A stretch of DNA of 64,000 bases from Centroberyx gerrardi (lineage: Eukaryota > Chordata > Actinopteri > Beryciformes > Berycidae): NCBI RefSeq assembly GCF_048128805.1, contig NC_136017.1, positions 7,765,807-7,829,806 on the forward strand. The letters run 5' to 3'. Shown here piece after piece: positions 21,666 through 32,896 of the stretch; the first letter of the stretch is position 1, and the number at the start of each line of letters is the position of its first letter. The notes under the pieces were generated by a model that saw nothing but the letters and a program-made list of their open reading frames with translations, did not search any database and was not told where the DNA came from. Both the position numbers and the translations under genes were made by a program.

Positions 21666-24085
21666 GTACAGTTGTGGCAAGTACAAAACCTTCTTTTCGG
21701 CGGCGGCGTTTTTCACTCGTAGCCATAATAATCGATAAGAAAAGTCGTGAGAGCATCGGAGCGTAAACTGTCAAGTCTGGCCCAACGTAACGCGCCCATT
21801 ATCGGACAGCTAAGGTTTGTGGCGAGGCATCCATTATCGGACGCGTACCCGGCTGATGTGCTTCTTTCCGTTTTTTCGCCAAATGTGGACGGCGACTCAA
21901 CACAAACAGCCAGTTCACGGTATTTAAACACGTTTACAAATGCGCATGGCAGTTTTTGTAACGATACACACCATTTTTGAAGTACAAAGTCAAATTGATC
22001 TCTGCTAATCGGAACCGATAAGGTGCATCACCCTAAGCTAGCTCTGAGCGAGTTTGCGGTCGCGGTTAACTAGTTGTATTTTCCATGCTCTTAAACCTTG
22101 TATGATTGGGCTCTGCTCTAGCCTATATCTTCATATTTTCAACAAAAGTTGTGGAAGACAGTGGAAGTGACGAAAAGCCAAAACAATACCGGGCGATAAC
22201 ATTAGCCGCGACAGGGCTTGGCTGCGTGTCCGATAATGCAGCTCTGAATGTTAGCTAGTTAGTAACCGCACCAAAGAAATAGAAAGTAGTACTGCAAGGC
22301 AAGCAAAGCTGTCATAAACATTTCGTGGCATTTTAACGACGTGTTTTTCAAAGTGTCTTAGCTGTAATAACCCTGGCTTAGACGGGTAATGTCAACTGTC
22401 AAGTGCTGTTATGTTGTGTTTCACACCTGGGGGCTGCTTTCCCCACTTCTTGGTGGTATATTAATCATATTTGTTGGTATATAAATCCTATTTATTGGCA
22501 TGTAAATCCTGTTTGTTGGTAGGAAAGGTTTTGGATAATACTCAGCTAAGGTGTGTCACCTGAAGTAGCTCAAGTTTTGGATGGCATGGGTAAATTATTG
22601 CCCTGTAGACTTAACACCCTTGCTCTTAGATAGTTCAGACTGTGAATTAAGATAATGTTGGTGGAAATATAATGTTGTAGGCTTAGACCAAAGTCTGTGC
22701 TTCGTTGTTCAGAGGAATTAACCAAATCATGGTGGTTGAACCGCAGAAGAGCCTCCCCCTTTAAATCTTAGCCTTCTGCTGAAGTAGGCACATGACTTGG
22801 TGTGTGTGTGTGTGTGTGTGTCTTTCAGTGAATGACCACACACACAGAGAAGTGCCTCTTGCAGAACTCTGCTCCCTATAAAGATTGATGGGTTTACATG
22901 AGGTCAGTTTGGATCCTGGGCTGAAAATATATGGAAAGTCATGCAAATATTACCGCTGCCATTTCATATGTGAGCACTGTTCTCCCAGCTAGGATAAAGG
23001 CCCATTAGTCCTAAGCCACATAGATAGCATCTTGACTTTTAATTTGGAATGAAGAAGTCAGCTGTTCACTGCATTCACATCTTTGAACTCTGCAAAGTAA
23101 CTTTTCCTCGTAAGTTTGGTGAATCTGAACCCTAATGGGCTGCAGTCTGCACAGCACACCACTGTTGAATGTTATTGCATTAGGAGTGTAATTTTCACCA
23201 TGGCATATTATCATTATTACACTGCTTGGACGGGGGAGTAATCAAATATAGGTTCAACCATGAAATAATATTTCAAACTTGCAGTCAAACAGTTGAACCT
23301 CTATAGAAGACACGTGTACAGATGAGATTAGAACTGGGTATCACTGGATTTTTTTATTTTTTTTACTTCCATACTGGATCTAAAACACTTAAATTTTTTT
23401 CAACACGAAAGCACATCATTATCCAATATTTAGTTATTTTCTGTGTAACATTCATTCATTTAATCTACTTCCCCCAGTTAAACCAAACTGTGCTCAATTG
23501 ACTTAAGAAAATGCCCTAGGTCAGTAGAAAACCTGATATAGGCTACCTTTTAGATACTTATTCCTTAAAATAAATATTGGTACCAAAAATGTCTATATCT
23601 TTTGTTTTTCAATGCCAAGCCCCAGCTATCCAAATCAAAATAACCTGATTAGTCAGTGATTGATTGGTAGGGAGGCGATCCTATCTCACCATGCTCCATC
23701 TCACTATCTACAGTGACTGATGGATCGATCCTGTAACGAAGCACTTTCTCACCCTCCTCCTCACATTCAGGCTGCTCTTGGGAAGCTTTCACACTTTCAT
23801 CTCAGAGTCTGGTCTGGAATGAGGGTTGAATGATTGTCATTAGCCTAAACGGACACTAAACTGTTAAAAGTGTGTAAGTGCGGTGCCAGATTACATTTGC
23901 ACATTGGTCAAAGAAGGAGGGTTAACCTTTTCCCCGGCAAATATTTTGGCTAATAGGATTGGAATTTCTCACTTCTCTTCATTCCTGAGTGGTAGGTTTG
24001 CAAGTGAATGAAATTCCTTGGATGCGTGGTGATTTGTAAAGCTAAATATTTTCTCTCTCTCTCTCTCTCTCTGTCTCCCCTGCAG
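21666..24085. other. Putative RAB9A intron 1
   Basis: It continues CpG-rich to about 22300, then becomes AT-rich. It contains a (TG)n tract at 22798-22821. No coding exon is seen. Confidence 0.45.
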
Positions 24086-24120
24086 GTCCTTGAAAGCATG
24101 AATCGTCTGCAGAAATAAGG
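24086..24120 (+). other. rab9a: Possible RAB9A 35-base 5' UTR exon 2
   Basis: A strong polypyrimidine tract and acceptor (CTCTGTCTCCCCTGCAG, ending 24085) precede a 35-base segment that ends at a consensus donor (AAGG|GTGAGA). It contains a complete seven-codon upstream reading frame (Met-Asn-Arg-Leu-Gln-Lys-stop). Only splice-site quality supports it. Confidence 0.4.
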
Positions 24121-24796
24121 GTGAGAGATTATTTTCGAATGAAGTCACTGTTTTTGTCGTTGGACGTTCTGACGCAAGGGATGAACTAGCGGCCAAGCGA
24201 TTGGTCCTGTGATCGCTGTCCACGTGACGCACAACGCTGAACATTGCATGCATAACTAATATTGCAGATACTGTAGGAAGTTCATTAGTTGCCTGGGCTA
24301 ATGAGCAGGCTGTGGCTGCTTAATTGCATTAGCTAGTTGACTGACTGGGTCGTTTCCTTGCACAAAATCCAGCCCGATCAATCAGTCCGAGTTGAAGTGA
24401 AAGTCAATTGAGACAGAAAATGGAACTTTCACTTCCCAACCACAACGTTATCTCGGGTCAAAGGTTAAAGATAAAGTCAATGTTGAACAAAATAAAGGAA
24501 TACCCACGCACCGAATCTTGCTCCAAGTAAGCGTTCAGAAAACAGTGTTTCAACCTGGTGTGTTGTCATTTTGTCATACTGTCATTTTTAGTGTTATATT
24601 GCCTGATATAGACCCACGATAGGTTGAAACGGTACACAAGCAAAGCCAAGCTTACTCAGAAGAAGATTTGTTTTGTGGATATTATTATTCTGTTGATTTA
24701 TCAAAGTTGTTTGTTCCCCAGGTTGCAGTGTTTCCCACATCGTTGGTGTCCTCAAACGCCCCGCACAGTCCCTGCTCTCCGCGCCTCGGCCCAGCC

Positions 24797-25402
24797 ATGA
24801 CGTCCAAGTCGTCTCTGCTGAAGGTGATCCTGCTGGGCGACGGCGGCGTGGGCAAGTCGTCGCTCATGAACCGCTACGTCACCAACAAGTTCGACACGCA
24901 CCTCTTCCACACCATCGGCGTGGAGTTCCTCAACAAGGAGCTGGAGGTGGACGGCCGCGCGGTCACCCTGCAGATCTGGGACACGGCGGGCCAGGAGCGC
25001 TTCCGCAGCCTGCGCACGCCTTTCTACCGCGGCTCCGACTGCTGCCTGCTCACCTTCAGCGTGGACGACGGGCAGAGCTTCCGCAACCTGGCCAACTGGA
25101 AGAAGGAGTTCACCTACTACGCCGACGTCAAGGACCCCGACAGCTTCCCCTTCGTGGTGCTGGGCAACAAGCTGGACGTGCCGGAGCGCCAGGTGTCGGG
25201 CGAGGACGCGCGCCAGTGGTGCCGCGAGAACGGCGGCCACCCGTACTTCGAGACGAGCGCCAAGGACGCCACCAACGTGGCCTCGGCCTTCGAGGAGGCG
25301 GTGCGGCGCGTGCTGGCGTTGGACGACAGAGGCGAGCACCTTATCCCGACCAACACGGTAGACCTGCACAGGAAGAGCCAGTCCAACGCCTCCTGCTGCT
25401 GA
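24797..25402 (+). CDS. rab9a: RAB9A small GTPase
   Basis: A 201-residue Rab GTPase, the exact family length, in one coding exon. The G1 box is GDGGVGKS (residues 14-21), switch I contains HTIGVEF, G3 is WDTAGQERF, G4 is NKLD and G5 is ETSAK. The C-terminus ends in Cys-Cys for double geranylgeranylation. RAB9 acts on late endosomes in mannose-6-phosphate receptor recycling to the trans-Golgi network. SDCCLLTFSVDDGQSF and the tail HLIPTNTVDLHRK favour RAB9A over RAB9B. An in-frame ATG lies upstream at 24668, but an acceptor (TTGTTCCCCAG ending 24721) lies between, and family alignment puts the start at MTSKSSLLK. Codon use is strikingly GC-rich at third positions. The order TCEANC-RAB9A matches human. 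Confidence 0.97.
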   Translation: MTSKSSLLKVILLGDGGVGKSSLMNRYVTNKFDTHLFHTIGVEFLNKELEVDGRAVTLQIWDTAGQERFRSLRTPFYRGSDCCLLTFSVDDGQSFRNLANWKKEFTYYADVKDPDSFPFVVLGNKLDVPERQVSGEDARQWCRENGGHPYFETSAKDATNVASAFEEAVRRVLALDDRGEHLIPTNTVDLHRKSQSNASCC

Positions 25403-25588
25403 ACTGCGGCGCTGTGGACTCGATGGGTGGAAATGGCGTCTGGCTCTGATGCGTCTGCTGTTGCCTCGTGGGCCCGGCTGTGGTTTGTGACTCTGCTAAA
25501 AGAGGAACTGGTGTTTTTGTTCCGCACTGGTTTGTAACTCGGCTCCATGTCATACCCTCGGATTGACACTCTCTGTCACACACACACA
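25403..25588 (+). other. rab9a: RAB9A proximal 3' UTR
   Basis: Non-coding sequence after the stop codon. The GC-rich coding composition falls away within about 100 bases. The first clear AATAAA downstream is at 25910-25915, inside a repeat, so the true 3' end is not settled. Confidence 0.5.
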
Positions 25589-26047
25589 CTCGAGGTTCGA
25601 CCGATATCAACTTTTGAAGGCCGATACCGATATTTCTAGATTGGAGTCACCAATATTTTGTGCCGATATTCAATATTTCTTTTTAAATTTGATCATTTTC
25701 TTGCCAAAAAATTACAAGTAATCAGTGTTTCTCACATTTTATTCTTGTCAGGGTGAAAAACCCTCTGAAACAGCCATGGGACACTAAAACTCTCCACCTA
25801 CCTATTCAATGGTAGGGAAACTCTGGGATACATCAGGCCTTTAAATGAAGAATTAATTTATAAAAACATAATTAAACAATTAAATGAATACATAAAAATG
25901 TGCAAAGAAAATAAAGCCATAGCAGGTTTTATAGACGTTTTTATGTAGCTGTGGTCATCATATCAGAAGTGGACTACATGACTAGCCAATAGCTGATATT
26001 TATTTAGTACAAGGCCTATATCGGCCTGATATATCAGTCTAACGCTA
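25589..26047. mobile_element. Non-autonomous DNA element with GGTTCGACCGATATC-type ends
   Basis: The left end TCGAGGTTCGACCGATATC and the right end GATATATCAGTCTAACGCT form an imperfect inverted repeat. The subterminal phrases GGCCGATACCGATATT and GGCCTATATCGGCC are those of a common fish MITE. CA repeats flank both sides and obscure any target-site duplication. Confidence 0.6.
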
Positions 26048-27410
26048 CACACACACACACACAAGAAGTTTACGTAGGTGTAAATTGTAGGCCGCTCAAA
26101 AAGCTGTCAGATTCCAGTTCATAAAGATGACAGCTACTGTAACTGTATTAATTAAATGACTATTGTGCTGCAGATTTCCTTCTGTCTGCCTTCCTCCCTC
26201 TAAGAGGCGGACTACTATGCTAATCATATCATCATGTAGTTGTACTAAGTAATGACTCATTTAGATGTTTTTTTTTTTTTTATTATTTTTTAAATAAACC
26301 ACTATCACTGTCTACTCTGTTGGAGTGACTGTGCCAAACCAGAGATCTTATAAATGTTGCTGATTTGTAAGTTAAATCTTTTTTTTAAATAAATTACATT
26401 TTTATATCAGCAGCAATGCCATGATATAGGTAAGCTGGTGGTTTTCTAAACAAGAAAAGAGGCTGCCAGTAGTTGGTTTTTTGAAACAAATTAACCAAAT
26501 TAATTCTGTAATTCTTTGACTGAAATGATGATGAAAGGCCAGATTTTCCCTGTTTCTAGACCAATCAAAGAATTATATTTCTGTTTTGGAAAAATATGAA
26601 GCCAATCAAAACTGAAGTGATCACATCATTGACAAAAGGTCTCTGAAAAGCTAAGGACCCCTATACTGATCCATGAGTCAGTTGTGTGCCTGAATTGAGA
26701 AAGACCACAAGCGCTTTTAAAAGGTGAACTGCAAATGCCCCAAAGCCAGTTTAACTCACTTATTGTTGCATTAGCTGTTGAATTTGCTGGAGTTTTTATT
26801 TCCTGTTGTAAAGTGTTTCCGGATTGCAAGGCTCTCTGCAGAACTGCTGATGTAAGATTCAAACTGACTGTAATTGCACTGCGGCCTGTAATGGGTAAAG
26901 TCTACATGATCTTCAGAAGCACCGATTCTTGTCAAATGACTACACTTTTTTTTTTTTTTTTTACACTTTAACTATAAAAACAGAAACAGAGAAAAGAAAA
27001 CAGTCTTGTGTTATGTTTTCTGTGTTAATAAAAAAAAAAAGGAAAATCTCACTTCTTAGGTTATCAAGCCTTCATTAATTTGCTTGTTGAATAATATTTG
27101 TTATATAATCTAACAAATGTTGGTCTCTGTATCAATGGGTGATAAATCTCAAATCTTCAACAGCAGTACCCAGTTTGTCCACCTGGTGGCGTCCATATAT
27201 AAATGGCTTCAAAGAACAACGCCCAGTTTGTGCCTGCTGCCTACAGTAGACAATACAACTGCATGGTCACGTTTACACAGGGACTGTCAAGTGATATTTA
27301 TATCAGAAATATGATTCACATATTGCAGAGGCAAAGTAGGCTGAATGATGAATACCAGCATTAAATGGTGATTAATTTTCCTTAGTGGACTCCAGTTTGT
27401 AGTTGTGAAC
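26048..27410. other. AT-rich intergenic DNA, no gene recognised
   Basis: Homopolymer T and A tracts (26267-26281, 26945-26962, 27027-27040) and several AATAAA strings are present. CCACCTGGTGGCG at 27179-27191 is a one-mismatch CTCF-core-like string. Confidence 0.6.
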
Positions 27411-27415
27411 GTTAA

Positions 27416-27633
27416 AGGTCCAGTGCAATGACAATTGCATTGCTCAATTTCATGGTATAATTTGACAAAGGAGGTGTGAATGTTAAGTTCCCCAAATTAT
27501 AACTGTCAGCACTGTGGAAATTTGACTAACGCCCTTTGAAAAACTCCCTTTGGTTTTCAACAGAATCAATTTAGAATTCCAACTACTTCCTGGTGGATAT
27601 GATGTCACCTACACCCAAGCTTACACTGGATCT
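27416..27633. mobile_element. 218-bp MITE with perfect TTAA target-site duplication
   Basis: The element starts AGGTCCAGTGCAA and ends TTACACTGGATCT, so the terminal inverted repeats match at 11 of 13 positions. TTAA occurs immediately outside both ends (27412-27415 and 27634-27637). TTAA insertion is characteristic of piggyBac- and Kolobok-type transposases. No coding sequence. Confidence 0.8.
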
Positions 27634-27639
27634 TTAAAG

Positions 27640-28519
27640 TGGCTATTGTCACCTGATTAGCTATGCATACTGTCGACCAATCAGAGCATTCATTAAAACC
27701 AGGGTGTAGGTGATTTGTTTATGTTGTGATAGTTACATTTCTACTACAGTGCTAGCTACAGATGTCAATATAAGTAATAGGTAAGTAGCTGTATAATGAG
27801 CAGGTAACTCGCTGTATATTGTCCTTTAGGAAATACAAACTCAAAAACCAAAACTTGAAGCACTTCAGAGACCAAAACACAAGAACGAGGCAGCAGACAA
27901 CGGTGTCACGATAATAAAAAATATCGGTTTTACTAGAGAAGGTTACAAAAATCATCACTATATAGGAGTCATAGAACTATTTCCAACTTAAAAAATAAAA
28001 CCATAATGAAACACCTACAGGGACTACAATGCCATCAAAGTACAATGGAGTTTTTCCTTTAGAAAAGAGTGGGGTGGAGAGAGGGGGGAGGGGAGAGTGG
28101 AGGAGGGTGAGGGTGAGGGAGGAGGAGGAGGAGGAGGGGGGGGCAAACACCGCCTACCATAGTTGTCAGTACAATTGACTACACATCACCTGAAAAACTG
28201 CAAAGACACAGTCATGTCTCCTTCATGCAAATAACGAGGAAACAACAACACCCTGACACGCATCGTCTTAGAGGAAATTGAAGTTTGCCTACATCAACCT
28301 GGCGGCAAAAAGCACGTATATCAAACATAACACACATGGCAATATAGTCCTTTTTTATACAGAATAGACAGCTGCACACATGGACGATACTGACATGCTT
28401 ATCTCATGAAAGTTCAAAAAGTTGTCGTCATCTTCAGTGTTTTTGAGGGTAAACTAACCAGTGATGATCGATATATAGAATATAGTTCATGATTATTAAA
28501 CAATATCTGATTATAAAAT
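27640..28519. other. Space between convergent RAB9A and GPM6B
   Basis: No exon is recognised. It contains the G-rich/GGA tract at 28075-28142 and a 12-base inverted repeat (TCACCTACACCC at 27605-27616 and GGGTGTAGGTGA at 27702-27713). Confidence 0.55.
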
Positions 28520-30393
28520 TAATGTATGAAAATTCCTGACTTGTTTTATTCATATAGTGTAAACATCCAAAACAGTCTCTGTGGCTCATATGACAGGCAT
28601 GAGAGAGAAGAAAAAATAAAATAAAATAAAATAAAAAGTGACTTCCTCGACTTTTGCGTGGACGCGTCACTCGTTTGGCTGGCCGTCGTAAAATAAGCAC
28701 AAAAAAAGTTCCATAAAATTATTATTTACCGAATCACAAGAAGAACTCAGCTGCCTAAAAACTGATAAAACGTTAAAATCAATGTCCATATTGTTTATTT
28801 TTATTTTTTTTCACATTTTAAAATGTATACGTCACAAGCACCTCAACCCATCATTATCATATCATGACTGCACTGTAATCCCTCTCACGACATATCATTT
28901 AAGATGTTACATTACAATTATTATATCAAATGCAGAACTAGTTATTTGAATGCTAAACACATATCCCAAAGGGTACATTTACATATTTGTGGAAAAATAA
29001 AAAGAGCATGGCAAAAAACATTGACCGTGTTCCCCCCCTTTGTTTCGGGAGAGGTGTTGAACGCGAGATCTTTTTAAGGGGGTGATTCGTCTATTTACAA
29101 GTGGACTTCATTCGCGAAAAAGGGTGAAAGTTTAGAAAAACGAGAGAGAGAGAGAGAAGAGGGTGTTTTATATTCCACATGGCAGTATACCGATTCTGTA
29201 AGGGAGAGTGTTTCTATGGTCTGGCTTTGGAACAGAACTGGCTAAAATCAGAATAATCATTTGGTTTGATACCTGAGGTGTATGTGTGTGTGTCACATGA
29301 GAAGACCAGACCAATCTATCCTCGATCTCTGCTGCTGTTCACGCCGCTGGTGATGAGTGAAGCGAAAAAACCACGAAGGTCTTTTTTAAGCTCTCGGTAA
29401 AAGTCGGCCACACCTCCGGTCTCAAAAAAGTAACTGTTAAAATCTTGGTGAATAATCCTTGAGATATCATACTACTGAAAATCTGTTAAGTAATTTGACG
29501 AGAAAGAGGGGGAAAGGGGGGCGAGAGGGAGTGCTTTGTGTGTGTGTGTGAGTGTGTGTGTGTGTTTTTTTTTTAAGGGACTTTTTCCGTTCTCCCTTTT
29601 GTGTTTTTTTTCCTTAAAATAGTGCAACAACGTATCGAGCATTACCAATAAAAAGTACCAAAGAGGATGGAGAGGAACAGTAAAAAGGAGAAAAAACGAT
29701 GAGCGCAGAAAAAAGAAGAGAGAAAAGATCATAGTAGTAGTACCTGGCATACTTTTGTGTGAGAGAGAGAGTATTAAAAAAAACAACAACATTCGTACAC
29801 ATTCGCACAATATATTCATATTCATATATATATGCATATAAAACACCAAAAAAAAAAAAAAAAAAAACGGAGGAAGTTAGTTGCTGCCTGGCTTCCCTGG
29901 GGGTCAAAGCAGACAGTGAGCGAGTGGTTTTTTTTAGGCTGTTAGGAGCTGTGGAGCGAGCTGGCCGCTGGCTCGGGGGGGGGTGGGGGGTGGGGGGGCG
30001 TGGGCCGTCACAGCCGGGCCGCCGCCCCAAAAAAAGCATGGAGGGAGGAGGAGGAGGAGACGCTTCTGAACTGATGTACCTGAGCTCGACCGACACGGGG
30101 AACTCTTCCGATCTGAAGCACCTGCCTCCGTTTGGGACCTGCCGTCGCATTCCCGATCCTCGATTCTCTTCCCGCAACTCTACACGGAGGGGTAATAGAC
30201 TTCGTACGAGGGAAGAGGATGGAGAATCGGGAGTTCGAAAGAGGGGGGCGGGGCTATCAAACATGACGGAGGTGGTTTGTTTAGACAGAGGGAGGGTTCA
30301 GGTAGTGGAGGGTGTTAGGGGTCATGGGTGGGGGGGTTAAGGTGTGGAGAGGAGATGGGGCGAAGGCGGAGAGGGAAGGGGATTGGTCTGTCC
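28520..30393 (-). other. gpm6b: Putative GPM6B 3' UTR
   Basis: The sequence downstream of the GPM6B stop is free of recognisable mobile elements for about 1.9 kb. On the minus strand it has AATAAA strings at 28550-28545 and near 28800, either of which could end the transcript. A plus-strand G-rich run at 29968-30001 would be C-rich in the mRNA. The extent is an inference. Confidence 0.4.
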
Positions 30394-30546
30394 TTATGAG
30401 TAGGAGGAGGAGTTCTGGCCCTCCTTGGAGCGCGCCTCGGCCTCCAGGTCCTGGTCGTCCTTGGTCTTGATGTCCTGGTACTCGTGCGTGGTGACGGCGC
30501 CCTTCAGGTAGGCCCAGTTCGCCCCCAGGATCATCAGGTAGTGGAT
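30394..30546 (-). CDS. gpm6b: GPM6B exon 7 (terminal coding exon)
   Basis: 153 bases, residues 242-291 and TAA. It completes membrane segment 4 ([15 protein letters not shown]) and gives the cytosolic tail [14 protein letters not shown] through [11 protein letters not shown], matching the human M6-b tail YQDIKAKEEQEL...SKEQLNSYT. The acceptor is CTCCTCAG. Confidence 0.95.
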   Translation of the reverse strand: MHYLMILGANWAYLKGAVTTHEYQDIKTKDDQDLEAEARSKEGQNSSSYS

Positions 30547-31589
30547 CTGAGGAGAAACCGAGAGTGGGAAGCGGAGGGGGAAGGGAATAGCGGGAAGGTG
30601 CGGGGTAGAGAGGGTAAGCAAGTTAGTGGGATTACTCACAGCCAGAGAAGAGTGAGTGAAATGGGGTTCCTTGGGATGCAGTCTAATCAAATGGGGGTCC
30701 ATGTTGTAATGTAGATCTATTTGGGCACTAAAACCATCTGCTTTTTTCTAAAACTTTATATCATCTTGCTTGAGAATGCTCTAATTATAGGTGACCACCA
30801 TGCAGTTCATCTGATAGGGACATATGGGAAGAGACAGACGGACGGTAAGATTAAACTACAATACCCAGCATGCATTTGGATAGACAAGCCTGCGAATCAA
30901 ATGGCCAAATGTTCTTTCTGAGACGCGTTCTATGTCTGATGTCTGTACAGTACATATGCAATCCTGACAGTATACAAACTGTACTGTACATTGTGGCAGA
31001 AATTCAGTGCCATTTTCAACCAATTACATTCAAATCACGCTGAAGCCAAGGCTGACATCACTAGCATTTTGCCATTGTCTGCTCAATCACACACAGAAAG
31101 AGAGAATGAAAGACTAAATCAGTGTAACATTCAGGCATTTTCAACGTACTGATGTTTATGGAAAAACTTTGAATTTAGTATAACAGCCTGCTGATCAACA
31201 GGTACTGCACCCAACTTGGACAGGGCTACATAACAGAATTAGTAACTGAAATCCATAAATCTGCTACAGACCTGAAATACTTCACTACATAACCTTAAAG
31301 AAGAGATGTCAGCAGACAGATTCCTGTGGTACTCTGCTGCTTTTAGCCTGTTTCCACAGTTAGCAGCCTGCAGACTAAGGTCAACCAGGCCTCATCAATC
31401 AATTAAGCACAAAGTGTTACCCACTAAGTAAACTGATTGGATGGAGCGATCGGTAAAGGCCCCATGTGATGGACTCAATAACCTTTTGCTCTACCTACAA
31501 CGAGACACACTGGAGCTGCATCTCCATTTCCCTGGGCACAAAACAAAGATGACTACCTCCTCGGTACAGTAAAACACTGTAAAAATAGT

Positions 31590-31629
<40 letters not shown>

Positions 31630-32851
31630 CAGGCTACAGGGCAGAATTCCAGCCCATAGGATGACATGCTCACAAACATGAGAGGCAGCGTTACTATGGC
31701 GACCGATAAGCACGCCATGGCAACATGCATAATTTCAGCGCATTATCGGTGGCATCATGAAAAGCTTACCAATGCGATGACAGTAGCACCGGCGCCGGCA
31801 AACGCAACGATGTAGAGATGGTAGGACAGGTAGAACTGTGAATGAAAAGATAAATTCTCTGTTAGTGAGGAGAGGAGAGGAGAGGAGAGGAGGAGAGGAG
31901 AGGAGAAGAGAGGAGAGGAGAGGAGAGAGGAGAAGAGAGGAGAGGACAACAGAGGAGGAGAGAGGAGAGGAGAAGAGAGGAGGAGAGAGGAGAGGAGAGG
32001 AGAAGAGAGGGGGGAGGAGAGGAGAGGAGAAGAGAGGAGAGAGGAGAGGAGAAGAGAGGGGAGGAGGAGAGGGGAGAGGAGAGGAGGAGAGAGGAGAGGA
32101 GAAGAGAAGAGAGGAGAGGAGAGGAGAGGAGGAGAGGAGACGAGAGGGGGAGAAGAGGAGAAGGGAGAGGAGAGGAGAGGGGAGAGGAGAGAAGAGGAGG
32201 AGAGGAGAGGAGAGGAGGAGAGGAGAGGAGACGAGAGGGGGGAGGAGAGGAGAAGAGAGGAGAAGAGAGGAGAGGAGAGGAGAGGAGGAGAGGAGACGAG
32301 GGGGGGAGAAGAGGAGAAGGGAGAGGAGAGGGGAGGAGAGTAGAGAAGAAGAGGAGAGGGGAGGAGGAGAGGAGAAGGGAGAGGAGAGGAGAGGACAGGA
32401 GAACAAATGAAAGGAAAGGAAAGGAGGGGATGAGAGAGGAGGAGAGGGGAGAAGAGAGGAGAGGAGGGAGGAGAGAAGAGAGAAGAGAGGAAAGGAAAGG
32501 AGAACAAAGGAGAGGAGAGGAGATGGGGAAACAGTGAGAAGAGAGAAAAAGAAAGAGAAAGTGGAGAGGGAAGGAAAGGAAAGGAAGAGAAATGAGGAGA
32601 GCAGAGAAACAGTGAGCAGAGAAGAGAAGAAGGAGAAAAAAAGAAAGAAAAAAAAGAAAAGGAAAGGAAAGGAAAGAAAAGAAGAGTTGACCCGTCAGCC
32701 CGGTCTCACCTCGCTGGTGTCGCAGATGTCTCCCAGTGTGGCTCCACAGGCTTTTCCTGGTGTGGCGTTCCAGGAAATAACACCTGAGGAACAGAGAGAC
32801 CAAACCACTCAGGACTGATCTCACTCATCTGAGACCAGAAGACTCTCTCCT

Positions 32852-32896
<45 letters not shown>

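Noticed and set aside
24668..24796. In-frame 43-residue N-terminal extension of RAB9A
   Set aside because: A splice acceptor interrupts it at 24721, and the family begins at MxxKSSLLK; the extension is probably intron plus 5' UTR.
24752..25569. 205- and 150-codon antisense frames over RAB9A
   Set aside because: Shadow frames caused by high GC3 of the RAB9A exon; no domain similarity.
31735..32824. Long open frames rich in Ser/Leu/Pro (minus) or Arg/Glu (plus), up to 320 codons
   Set aside because: They are translations of the GGAGA purine tract in GPM6B intron 5, open in several frames at once because the tract cannot form most stop codons.
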